Shown piece by piece: positions 7,795 through 16,453 of a DNA stretch of 64,000 nucleotides; positions within the stretch are counted from its first letter, which is position 1, and each line of letters opens with the position of its first letter. Position numbers and translations under genes: made by a program. This stretch comes from Bacillota bacterium (lineage in GTDB: Bacteria > Bacillota > Clostridia > Lachnospirales > Lachnospiraceae): NCBI GenBank assembly GCA_023409535.1, contig JAEYGZ010000039.1:1-64000 (forward strand), written 5' to 3'. The notes beneath the pieces are model-generated. The model saw only the letters and a list, made by a program, of their open reading frames with translations, did not search any database and was not told the origin of the DNA.

Positions 7795-7908
7795 GCTGGA
7801 AGTTATCTTCCGGTATATAAGTGTAAATGCAGTTACTGGGCTATGCCCAGAGATGCTGGAAGTTATCTTCCGGTATATAAGTGTAAATGCAGCTACTGGG
7901 CTATGCCC
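7795..7908 (+). repeat. Tandem duplication between tRNA-Gln and tRNA-Lys
   Basis: Two copies of a 54-base unit lie at a period of exactly 60 bases (7795-7848 and 7855-7908) and differ at one position (GCAGTTAC versus GCAGCTAC). Each unit holds two short hairpins, GGAAG..CTTCC and CTGGGC..GCCC. The GCCCAG that closes tRNA-Gln (7787-7792) reappears at 7845-7850, so the duplication probably started at the 3' end of that tRNA. Confidence 0.9.
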
Positions 7909-7920
7909 GGAAGCATCTAT

Positions 7921-7993
7921 GGGATATTAGCTCAGTCGGTAGAGCACATGACTTTTAATCATGGTGTCCCGGGTTCGAATCCCGGATGTCTCA
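7921..7993 (+). tRNA. tRNA-Lys (anticodon UUU)
   Basis: The acceptor stem is GGGATAT/ATGTCTC with G-U pairs. The anticodon stem CATGA/TCATG encloses CTTTTAA, giving UUU. The T arm is CCGGG/CCCGG. The discriminator is A and CCA is not encoded. Confidence 0.96.
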
Positions 7994-8004
7994 TTACACA
8001 TTAT

Positions 8005-8084
8005 GCGGATGTGGCGGAATTGGCAGACGCGCCAGATTTAGGTTCTGGTTCGAGAGAGTGGGGGTTCAAGTCCCTTCATCCGCA
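8005..8084 (+). tRNA. tRNA-Leu (anticodon UAG)
   Basis: The acceptor stem is GCGGATG/CATCCGC. The anticodon stem CCAGA/TCTGG encloses TTTAGGT, giving UAG. A class II variable arm is present. It is the last tRNA of this cluster. Confidence 0.96.
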
Positions 8085-8086
8085 AT

Positions 8087-8123
8087 AAAAATCCACGCCT
8101 TTATGTAAGGGCGTGGATTTTTT
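8087..8123 (+). terminator. Intrinsic terminator of the tRNA cluster
   Basis: AAAATCCACGCC and GGCGTGGATTTT form a 12-bp stem with a 10-base loop and a T run. This is a very strong terminator after tRNA-Leu. Confidence 0.93.
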
Positions 8124-8165
8124 GTACGAGTCTTTACTTGTTATTTCATATTAAAGATAAAAGGG

Positions 8166-8984
8166 TTATTTCTTTTTTACCGGACAGCAAACCTCCGTGA
8201 CCAATTCATCGGGATTTTGTGTCTGTGCCGGACTTACATAGTAGATACAGAACATAGCGCCGTTGAATTCATAGCCGTTGTCATTTACCCAACTGGCAAC
8301 CGCGTGATTTACCGCCGTGAGCTGCTCATAACTGCCCGTGTAGGTGGCAGAAGCAATCTCAATGACGGGAACCGTTTTGAATACAACATGCTCTGTATTT
8401 GAATAACTTCCTTTTACTGTCATCTGTATTTCTATGTCCACGTTGCTTTCCTTGTAGTCCTCATCATGGAAAACCGCAAGACTGTAACAGGGATCGGCCG
8501 GCTGCAGATTCATTGCCGCTGTTTCTTTCATCAGAGTATTCCATAGTATTCCTTCCTGATCATAGGAGGGAATAATCCTTCTTACACTTGCCACGTACCG
8601 TTCGGGCAGGTTTTTCAACGTCACATTATAATTCATTGCCATAGCATCCTTTCTCAGCCTCTTGATGGCTGTTTCAAGGAGCAGTAAACGGCGGCTTATC
8701 TCATCGGCCTCTGCATGCATTTCAGCCTGTCTGACCTCTAAATACTCTGCGAGGGCTAGCGGATTATTATAGCTTTTCATTATCTCCGCAATGGCTGCAA
8801 GACGAAAGCCCATGTCTTTCAGGGCAGTAATTCTTCCTGCAGCGGGAAGCTGATCCTCGCTGTAATAGCGGTAGCTTGTATAATGGTCCGTGGTTTTTGG
8901 TACCAGCAGGCCGATTTCATCATAATGCCGCAGCATCCGTATACTAATCCTTGACAGTTTTGAAAAATCACCTATTTTCAGCAT
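8166..8984 (-). CDS. MerR-family regulator with GyrI-like effector domain
   Basis: This 272-residue protein has an N-terminal MerR winged-helix (about 1-70: LKIGDFSKLSRISIRMLRHYDEIGLL, then SYRYY and the LKDMGF element). A dimerisation coiled coil (about 80-112) and a C-terminal GyrI-like effector-binding domain (about 120-270) follow, the BmrR-like layout that senses hydrophobic drugs or metabolites. GAGGATAAACA precedes the ATG. The neighbours do not include an efflux pump, so the target is unknown. Two gene remnants lie directly upstream. Confidence 0.88.
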   Translation of the reverse strand: MLKIGDFSKLSRISIRMLRHYDEIGLLVPKTTDHYTSYRYYSEDQLPAAGRITALKDMGFRLAAIAEIMKSYNNPLALAEYLEVRQAEMHAEADEISRRLLLLETAIKRLRKDAMAMNYNVTLKNLPERYVASVRRIIPSYDQEGILWNTLMKETAAMNLQPADPCYSLAVFHDEDYKESNVDIEIQMTVKGSYSNTEHVVFKTVPVIEIASATYTGSYEQLTAVNHAVASWVNDNGYEFNGAMFCIYYVSPAQTQNPDELVTEVCCPVKKK

Positions 8985-9107
8985 TGTTTATCCTCACATA
9001 TATGTGTTTTCTTGAGCTCAATCTTATTATAAAGTATACCATAATGGAAGAGTCAACAGGAAATATAAATTTGTGTATATGCGCATTGCTGCACAGGTGC
9101 AAAGCAT

Positions 9108-9230
9108 ATGGCCGCAGAACGGAAAAATAAAATTATGACCCTGAACGTGTTAAAGGAGAACAAAAACGCGAAACAGCTGTATGAGAAAATGGGCTTTTCA
9201 GACTTTAGAACAACGATGGCAATTGAATGA
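9108..9230 (+). pseudogene. C-terminal remnant of a GNAT acetyltransferase
   Basis: A 40-codon open stretch reads as the end of a GNAT N-acetyltransferase: MTLNVLKENKNAKQLYEKMGF, the usual last helix and strand in which a residue pair contacts acetyl-CoA, followed by SDFRTTMAIE and a stop. The preceding 100 or more residues of the fold are absent; in the same frame a stop lies at 9066. It is a decayed fragment rather than a functional gene. Confidence 0.7.
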
Positions 9231-9289
9231 TAGCAACGCTTAATACATAAGCGGTTCCTATCATAGGTTTGTAACCGGAAAAAGGTAAG

Positions 9290-9337
9290 GCTGCTGATCA
9301 ACTATTTCATCGAGGTTGATCAGCAGCTTATATTTTT
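9290..9337. terminator. Intrinsic terminator
   Basis: GCTGCTGATCAAC and GTTGATCAGCAGC pair perfectly over 13 bp and TTATATTTTT follows. It may be the surviving terminator of the degraded acetyltransferase gene, or may serve the minus-strand remnant that ends at 9336. Confidence 0.85.
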
Positions 9338-9707
9338 ACTGCTCTTCTTGTAGCCGAAGCTTGGACTTTAGGGCTTCTTCCTCTTTTTGCCGGATGGGTA
9401 TGCAGAGATCCATCTGCTGCTCCCGCCAAAGTACCGGCGATGATCACGATAATCATTCAAAATCAGGCAGGGCTTCATCATACTCAAATTCTGAAGCAGG
9501 CAGCCAGTTCTGCAATATTTCATTCCAGGTGTCTTGTATGGTTTGAATATAATCATCTACCGGTGTTGTGGAAAAGATTGCAGACCTCCCGTTATGTCTA
9601 TGCGTTTCATATCCGGCGAAAGATCTGCAAGATCCTTTACGTTGTCGATACCCTTGCCAAGAAGCAGTGATTTCTTACTTATCCTGCTTTGCTGAATTGA
9701 AGCGAAA
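9336..9707 (-). pseudogene. Frameshifted remnant of a GyrI-like effector-binding domain
   Basis: Read on the minus strand in three successive frames, this gives a GyrI-like domain. The pieces are LLLGKGIDNVKDLADLSPDM, then RSAIFSTTPVDDYIQTIQ with WNEILQNWLPASEFEYDE, then NDYRDHRR, and finally MDLCIPIRQKEEEALKSKL with a stop at 9336. The order matches the AIFSTTPVDDY / NWLPxSxFEYDE / DFExYDxRDH / MDLCIPI landmarks of AraC-Rob and BmrR effector domains. At least two frameshifts are needed, so it is a pseudogene. It has probably lost its DNA-binding half. Confidence 0.75.
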
Positions 9708-9724
9708 GCAAAGAATAATCATAT

Positions 9725-10444
9725 TTAAGAATTGGCTGCAATTTTCGTGGGAGATTGTCCGTAATGCTTTTTATAGACCTTTGAGAAATAAGCAACATCA
9801 TAATAACCGAGAGCATCCGAGGTTTCGGTAACACTGTATCCCAGATGGCGGAGCATATTTTCAGCTTCTGCCATCTTTTTATTACGGATAAAGGCGGAAG
9901 GAGATAAGCCCACCTCCTGGTGAAAAAGCTCGCAGAGATAATTTGAGGTAACCTTTACATAGGAAGCGATGGCAGCTACTGTGCAGAGAGTATAGATATT
10001 CCGGTCGATATATTGAAGAGCTAAAGTAATGGTGCGGGAATACTTATGTTTCCTTTTTTCCCTGACCAGTTCGGAGTAATGGGTCAGTATTTCTTCCGGC
10101 AGCTTCATCAGCTGATATTCCTCAGTCTGCCGTTCTACTTCATTAATATAATAGTCGCTGAGCGCGAAGCTTAATTCGGCATCAATGCCATAGTCAATTG
10201 CGGCGCGGCATACAATTGTTATCATGCAGATGCAGCTGTTTTTCATGGAGCGCATGCGCTGTGGCCCAAGGATATCCATATACAGATTCCTGACGGATTG
10301 GATATATAAATAGGTGTCATCATCAATCGTCCCGCTGCCTTCAAAGAATTTGATCAACAGACGCTTCTCATCATCATAGGAATGGTGCCTGTAACCGCTT
10401 AATATCATTTGCTTTGCCGCTTTTTCCGCCTGACATGCCGACAT
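9725..10444 (-). CDS. AraC-family transcriptional regulator
   Basis: This 239-residue protein has a C-terminal AraC/XylS DNA-binding domain (about 135-239) with both helix-turn-helices: VAAIASYVKVTSNYLCELFHQEVGLSPSAFI, then the second HTH ending in DVAYFSKVYKKHYGQSPTKI. The N-terminal 120 residues are a helical domain that I do not recognise; it is not a cupin. GAGGTGA precedes the ATG. It is divergently transcribed from the beta-mannosidase gene across 135 bases, so it is a likely regulator of that gene. Confidence 0.88.
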   Translation of the reverse strand: MSACQAEKAAKQMILSGYRHHSYDDEKRLLIKFFEGSGTIDDDTYLYIQSVRNLYMDILGPQRMRSMKNSCICMITIVCRAAIDYGIDAELSFALSDYYINEVERQTEEYQLMKLPEEILTHYSELVREKRKHKYSRTITLALQYIDRNIYTLCTVAAIASYVKVTSNYLCELFHQEVGLSPSAFIRNKKMAEAENMLRHLGYSVTETSDALGYYDVAYFSKVYKKHYGQSPTKIAANS

Positions 10445-10456
10445 AAGTCACCTCAC

Positions 10457-10478
10457 ATATATACAAATTTGTGTAGAT
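10457..10478. promoter_or_regulatory. Candidate operator between araC-type gene and beta-mannosidase
   Basis: The divergent intergenic region holds the palindrome ACAAATTTGT (10463-10472) within a longer AT-rich dyad. AraC proteins more often use direct repeats, so the link to the neighbouring regulator is only a guess. Confidence 0.25.
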
Positions 10479-10579
10479 ATTTACAATTATCCTATCTCTT
10501 TTCGTGTTAAAATGCAAGTGGAAGAAGGCTGTGTTATTTTCAAAGGGTAAGTATGGCATATCAGGAGAAAGGTGTGGTA

Positions 10580-13111
10580 ATGACTATGCAGTATTTTAAT
10601 TTATGCGGGGACTGGTCATTAAGACAGGATAACAGCCCGGAGCTTTTAAAGGGACAGCTACCGGGAAGCTCCTATCTGGATCTGATGGCAAATGGGAAGC
10701 TGGAGGATCCTTTCTGGGGAATGAATGAAGATATATCCAAGGATGTAGCGCATCATGATTACGAATATTCCAGGGATTTTACCCTGACACGGGAATTTCT
10801 GCAGGCTTCCCATGTCGAGCTTGCGGCAAGTGGTTTAGATACCCTGGCAACCGTCAGAATCAATGGGACGGTGATTGGAGAAGCCGACAATATTAATCGT
10901 ATCTGGCGGTTTGATGCTAAGCCATATCTGAGGGAGGGTACAAACAGTATTCAAATCCTGTTAAAGAACCTCTTCCCGTATGTTGAGGAAAGGCAGGCCA
11001 ATCAGCCCTTAAAGGGAATGGATAAACGTTCCGCGGCAAATGCCCACCTTCGCAAGACTCCAAGCCATTTCGGATGGGATTGGGGTCCATCCTTACCGCC
11101 GGCGGGATTAACAGGGGTTATCAGACTCGAAAGCTACGAGCTTCGTCTGAAGGATGTACATATTATTCAGCATCATGAACAGGATAAGGTACGCCTGGAG
11201 GTAACGGCACAGCTGTCAGGCGAAGTTGATAATAATCTGTCTGCAGACTGTTCCATAACTACTCCGGAGGGGAAGCGCAGCAGCTATCCTGTAACGCTTC
11301 AGGAAGAAATGTTGCATTGCTCTGTCCTGATTGAGGATCCGCAGTTATGGTGGTGTAACGGACTTGGAGCACAGCCGTTATATATCATTGAGCTGGCTGC
11401 AGCTAATTATGACAAGTGCGTGAAGACTGTGGGTTTGCGCACCATTAAACTGGATACATCCCCTGACGGGTGGGGGAATCAGTTCCGTTTTGAGGTAAAT
11501 GGGGTACCGGTTTTTGCAAAGGGTGCCAATTGGATACCGAGTGATTCCTTTGTTACCCGTACGTCCTTTGAGACACTTGAATTTTATATCCGTAGTGCAA
11601 AGCGCGCCAACATGAATATGCTGCGTGTCTGGGGCGGAGGAAGATATGAAAGCGATGAATTCTATGAGCTTTGTGACCGGTATGGAATACTGGTGTGGCA
11701 GGACTTTATCTTTGCCTGCAGTTCCTACCCGTTATATGACCCTGAGTTTCTTGAAAACGTCCGCCAGGAGGTAATTGATAATGTAACCCGGCTGCGCCAT
11801 CACGCAAGTCTTGCACTGTGGAACGGTAATAATGAGAATGAGCTGTTTCGTATGTTCTGGAAGAAGGGGAGCGAAATTTATGAGAGTAACATGAACTTTT
11901 ATCATAAGCTTCTTCCGGAGTGGGTGGCTAAGCTGGATGGTGGGACGCCCTACTGGCCCGGGTCCCCTTCCTCGGGTTCCCTGGAATATAAGACCCACGA
12001 TATGAACCGGGGAGATACCCATCTTTGGCAGATATGGCACGGCATGCTGCCGGTAGAGGCATTTCGAAGATATCCGACCCGTTTCTGCTCGGAATTTGGC
12101 ATGGAATCTATGCCGTCCATGCATACGATCCGAAGTTTTACGGATCAGAGTAACCTGAAGCTGTTCGATCCTGTGATGCAGCTTCATCAAAAATCTGTCG
12201 GCGGCAATGAGAAGATGCTATTTTATCTGTTGGCGAAATACCGTAATCCGAAGCATTTTGAAGACTTTATTTATCTGTCCCAGCTGGTACAGTCCGATAC
12301 CATCCGCTTTGCCAGTGAACGCTGGAGAAGGGGAATGGGTCGGCATAACGGTGCATTATACTGGCAGTATAATGACTGCTGGCCGGTTGCATCCTGGGCA
12401 AGTATTGATTACGGCAGGCAGTATAAGGCACTGCAATACCATGCGGAGCATTTTAATAAGCTGCTTTGTATCTCAAATGATTATTTTGAGGACAGAGCAG
12501 AGCTTTACATCATCAATGAATATCCGGATGCCTTCCAGGGTAATTTAAAATGGGAGCTTACAACCTTTGAGGGCACGCCGGTCTCTGAGGGTGCCATACC
12601 GGCTGTGGTAGAGAAATTGAGTGCGAAAAAAACAGCAACCCTGCATTTTTCCGAGATACTCAAGGGGCACAGTAAGAAAACGGTTGTACTAAGAACAGTG
12701 CTGCTGCGGGATGAGCAGGTTCTGGATGAAAAGAATTACCTGCTTGTGCCGGACAGAAAGGCAGCATTGCCAAAGCCGCGAATCAGCCGCAGTTATAAGA
12801 TGGAAAGGGATATTCTGAATGTTACTTTGAAAAGTGATGTTTATGCCAGAAGCGTATGTCTGGACGGCGGCGGGCTTACCGAGCCCTGGAGCGATAATTA
12901 TTTTGACTTGCTTCCCGGCAGGGAAAAGAAGATTTGGATAACGATACCGCAAGGAACAGATGCTGAAGATGCTGCAAATCATCTGAGGGTGAAGTCTTTG
13001 GCTGAGGTGGAGCCGAATAACAGCTTACTTACGGACAGATGGTTGCGTTTCATCCTGCGCTTTAAGAAAAATAACTTTTTAACCTGGATCATCTTTAAGA
13101 TCCTTTTGTGA
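10580..13111 (+). CDS. Beta-mannosidase, glycoside hydrolase family 2
   Basis: This 843-residue GH2 enzyme cleaves terminal beta-mannosyl residues from manno-oligosaccharides. It has an N-terminal sugar-binding domain (about 1-160, with HFGWDWGPSLPPAG), an immunoglobulin-like domain, then the TIM barrel. The barrel shows WNGNNENE with the acid/base Glu419 and FCSEFGMES with the nucleophile Glu505. There is no signal peptide, so it is intracellular and works on imported oligosaccharides. ATG 10553 is an alternative start; I favour 10580 because AGGAGAAAGGTG lies just upstream of it. The AraC regulator is divergent. Confidence 0.9.
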   Translation: MTMQYFNLCGDWSLRQDNSPELLKGQLPGSSYLDLMANGKLEDPFWGMNEDISKDVAHHDYEYSRDFTLTREFLQASHVELAASGLDTLATVRINGTVIGEADNINRIWRFDAKPYLREGTNSIQILLKNLFPYVEERQANQPLKGMDKRSAANAHLRKTPSHFGWDWGPSLPPAGLTGVIRLESYELRLKDVHIIQHHEQDKVRLEVTAQLSGEVDNNLSADCSITTPEGKRSSYPVTLQEEMLHCSVLIEDPQLWWCNGLGAQPLYIIELAAANYDKCVKTVGLRTIKLDTSPDGWGNQFRFEVNGVPVFAKGANWIPSDSFVTRTSFETLEFYIRSAKRANMNMLRVWGGGRYESDEFYELCDRYGILVWQDFIFACSSYPLYDPEFLENVRQEVIDNVTRLRHHASLALWNGNNENELFRMFWKKGSEIYESNMNFYHKLLPEWVAKLDGGTPYWPGSPSSGSLEYKTHDMNRGDTHLWQIWHGMLPVEAFRRYPTRFCSEFGMESMPSMHTIRSFTDQSNLKLFDPVMQLHQKSVGGNEKMLFYLLAKYRNPKHFEDFIYLSQLVQSDTIRFASERWRRGMGRHNGALYWQYNDCWPVASWASIDYGRQYKALQYHAEHFNKLLCISNDYFEDRAELYIINEYPDAFQGNLKWELTTFEGTPVSEGAIPAVVEKLSAKKTATLHFSEILKGHSKKTVVLRTVLLRDEQVLDEKNYLLVPDRKAALPKPRISRSYKMERDILNVTLKSDVYARSVCLDGGGLTEPWSDNYFDLLPGREKKIWITIPQGTDAEDAANHLRVKSLAEVEPNNSLLTDRWLRFILRFKKNNFLTWIIFKILL

Positions 13112-13133
13112 TATTTAATTCCCCAAAGCCAAG

Positions 13134-13169
13134 AACAAGGGACTGCTGCAATTGTGGCAGTCCCTTGTT
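13134..13169. terminator. Bidirectional intrinsic terminator
   Basis: AACAAGGGACTGC and GCAGTCCCTTGTT form a perfect 13-bp stem around a 10-base loop. It lies between the convergent beta-mannosidase and AEC transporter genes and can serve both. Confidence 0.85.
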
Positions 13170-13176
13170 TCCGGCA

Positions 13177-14124
13177 TTATATAAATTGCATGTTTTTTAG
13201 AAACAGCACCCAAAGGAAAATGGTGATAATACTGAGGATGGAGGTGAGTATAACAACCTGTCCGGCCAGCTCTCCGTCAGCATCCATCTCCACAGCCATA
13301 GTAAAGGAAGAGACGGCGGTAGGCGAAGCAGCAGCTCCGATCAGCGCTACAACAGCTTCCCCCCGGAAGCCGAGAGCCAATGCAATTCCGATAATGATCA
13401 CCGGAAAGAGAATAAGCTTTCCTGCGACAACAGCCATCAGATAATTTAGGTTAACAGCAAGTCTCCTGAAGCGGAAGGTTCCGCCCAGTACCACAAAGGC
13501 CAAAGGTGTGGCTACCTTGGACATATCCGACAGCGGATCAACAAGTAATCCGGGCAGTTTAATCCGAAACACCAGTAGGAGAAAGGCGATGAATGAAGCG
13601 ATGATCAATGGATTTTTAAGAATACTCAGCAAAACCTTTTTTAAATTAACCTGGGCGTTACGATAATATTCCAGAACCACCACAGCCAGTACATTAAAGG
13701 TTGGAACAATAACGGCTGCAAGCAAGGACACAATACCAATATGCTCGTCACCATAAATGGAAGCAGCAATAGGAATTCCAAAGAGTACCAGGTTACTTCG
13801 GAAGATTCCTTGAATTATAACGCTGCATTTTTTCTTATCCTTGATGATATGAGGAAGGATGAGGTGCATCAGTAAAACCGCAGCGACTACGCAAAGAAAG
13901 GTCATGAGTAAAAGCTTTGCATTTGATGCATTCAGAGCTTCCTCCGGCTTCAGGGAGTAGATGTTCATGAAAAGCAACAGCGGCAGGAATACACGAAATA
14001 CAAGCTTATTCATAATATCCAGGGAGTGTTCATCCGTGATGCGCAGCCGTTGCAGAGCATAACCGACGGACATCATCAGCATTAACGGAAATACAACGCT
14101 AAAGGCTAGTATAATGTTGTTCAA
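13177..14124 (-). CDS. AEC-family (auxin efflux carrier/malate permease-like) transporter
   Basis: This 315-residue membrane protein has about ten hydrophobic segments in the two-times-five arrangement of the AEC/MleP family. Examples are an N-terminal VVFPLMLMMSVGYAL segment and a mid-protein GIPIAASIYG motif. Relatives move dicarboxylates such as malate or other organic anions; the substrate here is unknown. The start codon is TTG, with AAAAGGA upstream. It is a single gene between a terminator and the ktrB promoter region. Confidence 0.85.
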   Translation of the reverse strand: MNNIILAFSVVFPLMLMMSVGYALQRLRITDEHSLDIMNKLVFRVFLPLLLFMNIYSLKPEEALNASNAKLLLMTFLCVVAAVLLMHLILPHIIKDKKKCSVIIQGIFRSNLVLFGIPIAASIYGDEHIGIVSLLAAVIVPTFNVLAVVVLEYYRNAQVNLKKVLLSILKNPLIIASFIAFLLLVFRIKLPGLLVDPLSDMSKVATPLAFVVLGGTFRFRRLAVNLNYLMAVVAGKLILFPVIIIGIALALGFRGEAVVALIGAAASPTAVSSFTMAVEMDADGELAGQVVILTSILSIITIFLWVLFLKNMQFI

Positions 14125-14253
14125 TGTGTCAGATCCTTTTCATTAGAATTGCCATACAGGCTAATTGATTCTAGCATAGTCAGTTCACTAAATCTATGGC
14201 TTTTCTTAGCAATAATGTTGAAATTATGCGCAGTCCTGACAAATGAGGCTGTT

Positions 14254-14301
14254 TTAATATAATATTAACACTAAGGGTGCGTTTCTTAATACAATCTTAA
14301 C
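14254..14301 (+). promoter_or_regulatory. 16-bp direct repeat upstream of ktrB
   Basis: TTAATATAATATTAAC (14254-14269) and TTAATACAATCTTAAC (14286-14301) match at 14 of 16 positions and start 32 bases apart, about three helical turns. The second copy overlaps the proposed -35 hexamer, the layout of a dimer-of-dimers operator. The binding protein is unknown. Confidence 0.5.
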
Positions 14302-14326
14302 GCGAAATGTGTTAGAATGATACTAT
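14297..14326 (+). promoter_or_regulatory. Probable ktrB promoter
   Basis: TTAACG (14297-14302) and TACTAT (14321-14326) are 18 bases apart, and the ktrB ATG follows 57 bases later. The -35 is weak, which would suit an activated promoter. Confidence 0.45.
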
Positions 14327-14383
14327 TACGATTGATTTATCAAATATAAAATGATCGCATAATTACGAATTGGAGTTTTAAAT

Positions 14384-15676
14384 ATGAACATTCTAAAAAA
14401 GATGAATCCGGGGCGTTTTATTGCTTTGGGTTTTGCTACGGTCATATTATTAGGTGCATTAATATTATATCTTCCGGTATCTCATAACCCGGGAGTAGAT
14501 GTGGCCTTTATGGATGCCCTGTTTACCTCCACCAGTGCCGTATGTGTTACAGGATTAATTGCCGTTGATACTTATGATACATATAATGTATTTGGCCAAA
14601 TTGTTGTAGCGTTGTTAATTCAAATTGGCGGTCTTGGTGTGACCTCTGTTGGAGTAGGCTTTATGATACTGGCAAGGAGGAAAATCGATATCAAGGACCG
14701 TATCATGGTAAAGGAAGCCCTTAACTTAGATTCTGTGAAAGGTGTCGTAAAGCTGGTAAAGTCTATTTTACTTATGACACTCTGCTTTGAAGGTATTGGT
14801 GCTATATTAAGCTTTATTGTGTTCTCCCGTGATTATCCGCTGACAAGAGCAATCGGGATAAGTCTGTTTCATACGGTAGCATCCTTTAATAATGCGGGCT
14901 TTGATAATCTTGGAGGCTTTAAGAATTTATTGAATTATCAGGATAATATTTTGCTAAATCTTACAACCTGCGGGCTGATCATCTTCGGAGGCTTGGGCTT
15001 TGTTGTTATCAAGGAGATCCTGCATAAGCATTCTTTTAAAAAGTTCAGCTTACACTCCAAGGTTGTAATCACGATGTCAACCGGTTTGTTAATCGTGGGA
15101 ACCATATTAATAAAATTAACGGAAGATATCAGCTGGCTGGGCGCATTTTTCTTCAGCACCTCGGCAAGAACGGCCGGCTTTTCTACTTATAATGTAGGCG
15201 GCTTTACGAATGCCAGTTTATTTATACTAATTATACTGATGTTTATCGGTGCGTCGCCGGGGTCCACTGGCGGCGGTATAAAGACGACAACAGCATTTAC
15301 ATTATTCAAAAGTGCCTATAGTACTTCAACAAATAAGCACTGCAGTGCATTTAAGAGAAAGATTCCGACTGAGATTATAGCTAAGTCATTTATGCTTGCC
15401 TTCCTGGCAGTTTTGCTGGTATGCTTCAGCACCTTGATTCTTTGTATCCTCGAGCCGGAATATTCATTCATACAATTATTTTTTGAAGTAGTCTCAGGCT
15501 TTGGTACAGTTGGCTTATCTACGGGTATAACACCGGATTTACATCCGGTCAGTGAGTTTGTTGTTATTGTTACGATGTTTGTCGGCAGAGTAGGCCCCTT
15601 GACGATAGCGTCTCTTTGGTCTGTGCGCCCGAAATCCAATGTATGCTATTCGGAAGAAACACTGACAATAGGTTAA
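14384..15676 (+). CDS. ktrB: Potassium uptake channel subunit, KtrB/TrkH family
   Basis: This 430-residue ion-channel subunit has four M1-P-M2 repeats. The selectivity-filter loops are visible: TSTSAVCVTGL, TVASFNNAGFDN, STSARTAGFST and VVSGFGTVGLST. Its length is normal for KtrB. It forms the membrane pore of the Ktr system, gated by a cytoplasmic KtrA ring. It is followed after 22 bases by ktrA (15699), so the two form an operon. A second ktrA copy lies at 17925. Confidence 0.93.
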   Translation: MNILKKMNPGRFIALGFATVILLGALILYLPVSHNPGVDVAFMDALFTSTSAVCVTGLIAVDTYDTYNVFGQIVVALLIQIGGLGVTSVGVGFMILARRKIDIKDRIMVKEALNLDSVKGVVKLVKSILLMTLCFEGIGAILSFIVFSRDYPLTRAIGISLFHTVASFNNAGFDNLGGFKNLLNYQDNILLNLTTCGLIIFGGLGFVVIKEILHKHSFKKFSLHSKVVITMSTGLLIVGTILIKLTEDISWLGAFFFSTSARTAGFSTYNVGGFTNASLFILIILMFIGASPGSTGGGIKTTTAFTLFKSAYSTSTNKHCSAFKRKIPTEIIAKSFMLAFLAVLLVCFSTLILCILEPEYSFIQLFFEVVSGFGTVGLSTGITPDLHPVSEFVVIVTMFVGRVGPLTIASLWSVRPKSNVCYSEETLTIG

Positions 15677-15698
15677 AATATAACTATGGGAGGATACG

Positions 15699-16370
15699 AT
15701 GTTACATCATAAATCTGTTATAGAATTTGGCATTATCGGCTTAGGCCGATTTGGCTATGCATTAGCGAAGACCTTGGCCGCGTCCAATAAAGAAATATTG
15801 GCAATTGACACGATGGAAAGCAGAGTAAAGCAGGTTCGCAGCATCACGGATAGCGCCTTTGTGGTTGATTCATATGAGAAAGAAACTTTGGAGGATTCCG
15901 GTATACAAAATTGTGAAACAGTGGTTATCTGTATCGGTGAAAGTATTGATGTCAGCATTTTAACTGCCTTGAATGTGATTAGCATGGGAATTCCGAGAGT
16001 TATTGCAAGAGCCATGAGCTATGAGCAGGGCTTGATTCTTGAGAAGATAGGCGCAGAGGTAATCTATCCGGAGAATGACATGGCTGTGCGTCTGGCAAAT
16101 AAGTTAGTGAATTCCAGTATTATGGAAACGATAGAGCTGCGCGGCGACATCGCGATTACAGAGCTTAAGCTGACAGATAAATTAGCTAATCAGACGGTAA
16201 AGCAGGCAAATTTGCGTCTGAGATTTAATTTAAATATTATTGCATTGGAACACAGTGGTGTGACCACGACAGAGATATCTCCTGAGTGCCAGCTTCAGCA
16301 GGGGGACAATATCGTTGTGATCGGTCAGATTGAGAATATCAAAAAATTGGAGAATTTTTTAACGAAATAA
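15699..16370 (+). CDS. ktrA: KtrA/TrkA regulatory subunit (copy 1)
   Basis: This 223-residue RCK protein has a Rossmann domain with GLGRFGYAL near residue 12 (nucleotide-binding GxGxxG), IDTMESRV with the acidic residue ending strand 2, and VVICIGESIDVSIL. The C-terminal RCK_C domain (about 140-223) is the part that binds c-di-AMP in KtrA proteins. It gates KtrB encoded just upstream. GGGAGG lies seven bases before the ATG. It is closely similar along its whole length to the protein at 17925-18596. Confidence 0.93.
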   Translation: MLHHKSVIEFGIIGLGRFGYALAKTLAASNKEILAIDTMESRVKQVRSITDSAFVVDSYEKETLEDSGIQNCETVVICIGESIDVSILTALNVISMGIPRVIARAMSYEQGLILEKIGAEVIYPENDMAVRLANKLVNSSIMETIELRGDIAITELKLTDKLANQTVKQANLRLRFNLNIIALEHSGVTTTEISPECQLQQGDNIVVIGQIENIKKLENFLTK

Positions 16371-16410
16371 AGCAATGTTTATAATTATAGATAAAATGAA
16401 TACAGGTTTT

Positions 16411-16453
16411 GCCAGGGATATGTGAAGACAGGGTTGCTTTCATATATCCCTGG
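16411..16453 (+). terminator. Hairpin after ktrBA
   Basis: CCAGGGATATGTGAA and TTCATATATCCCTGG pair over about 14 bp with one mismatch. No T run follows (TTATGATT), so it is a 3'-end hairpin or weak terminator. Confidence 0.5.

Noticed and set aside
7843..8088. An 81-codon open frame running through the tRNA-Lys and tRNA-Leu genes.
   Set aside because: It lies across two clear tRNA genes and a repeat, with no ribosome site; it is chance openness.
9316..9831. Several short plus-strand open frames in the intergenic stretch.
   Set aside because: The minus strand reads as a frameshifted GyrI-like domain; the plus-strand frames have no ribosome site or recognisable product.
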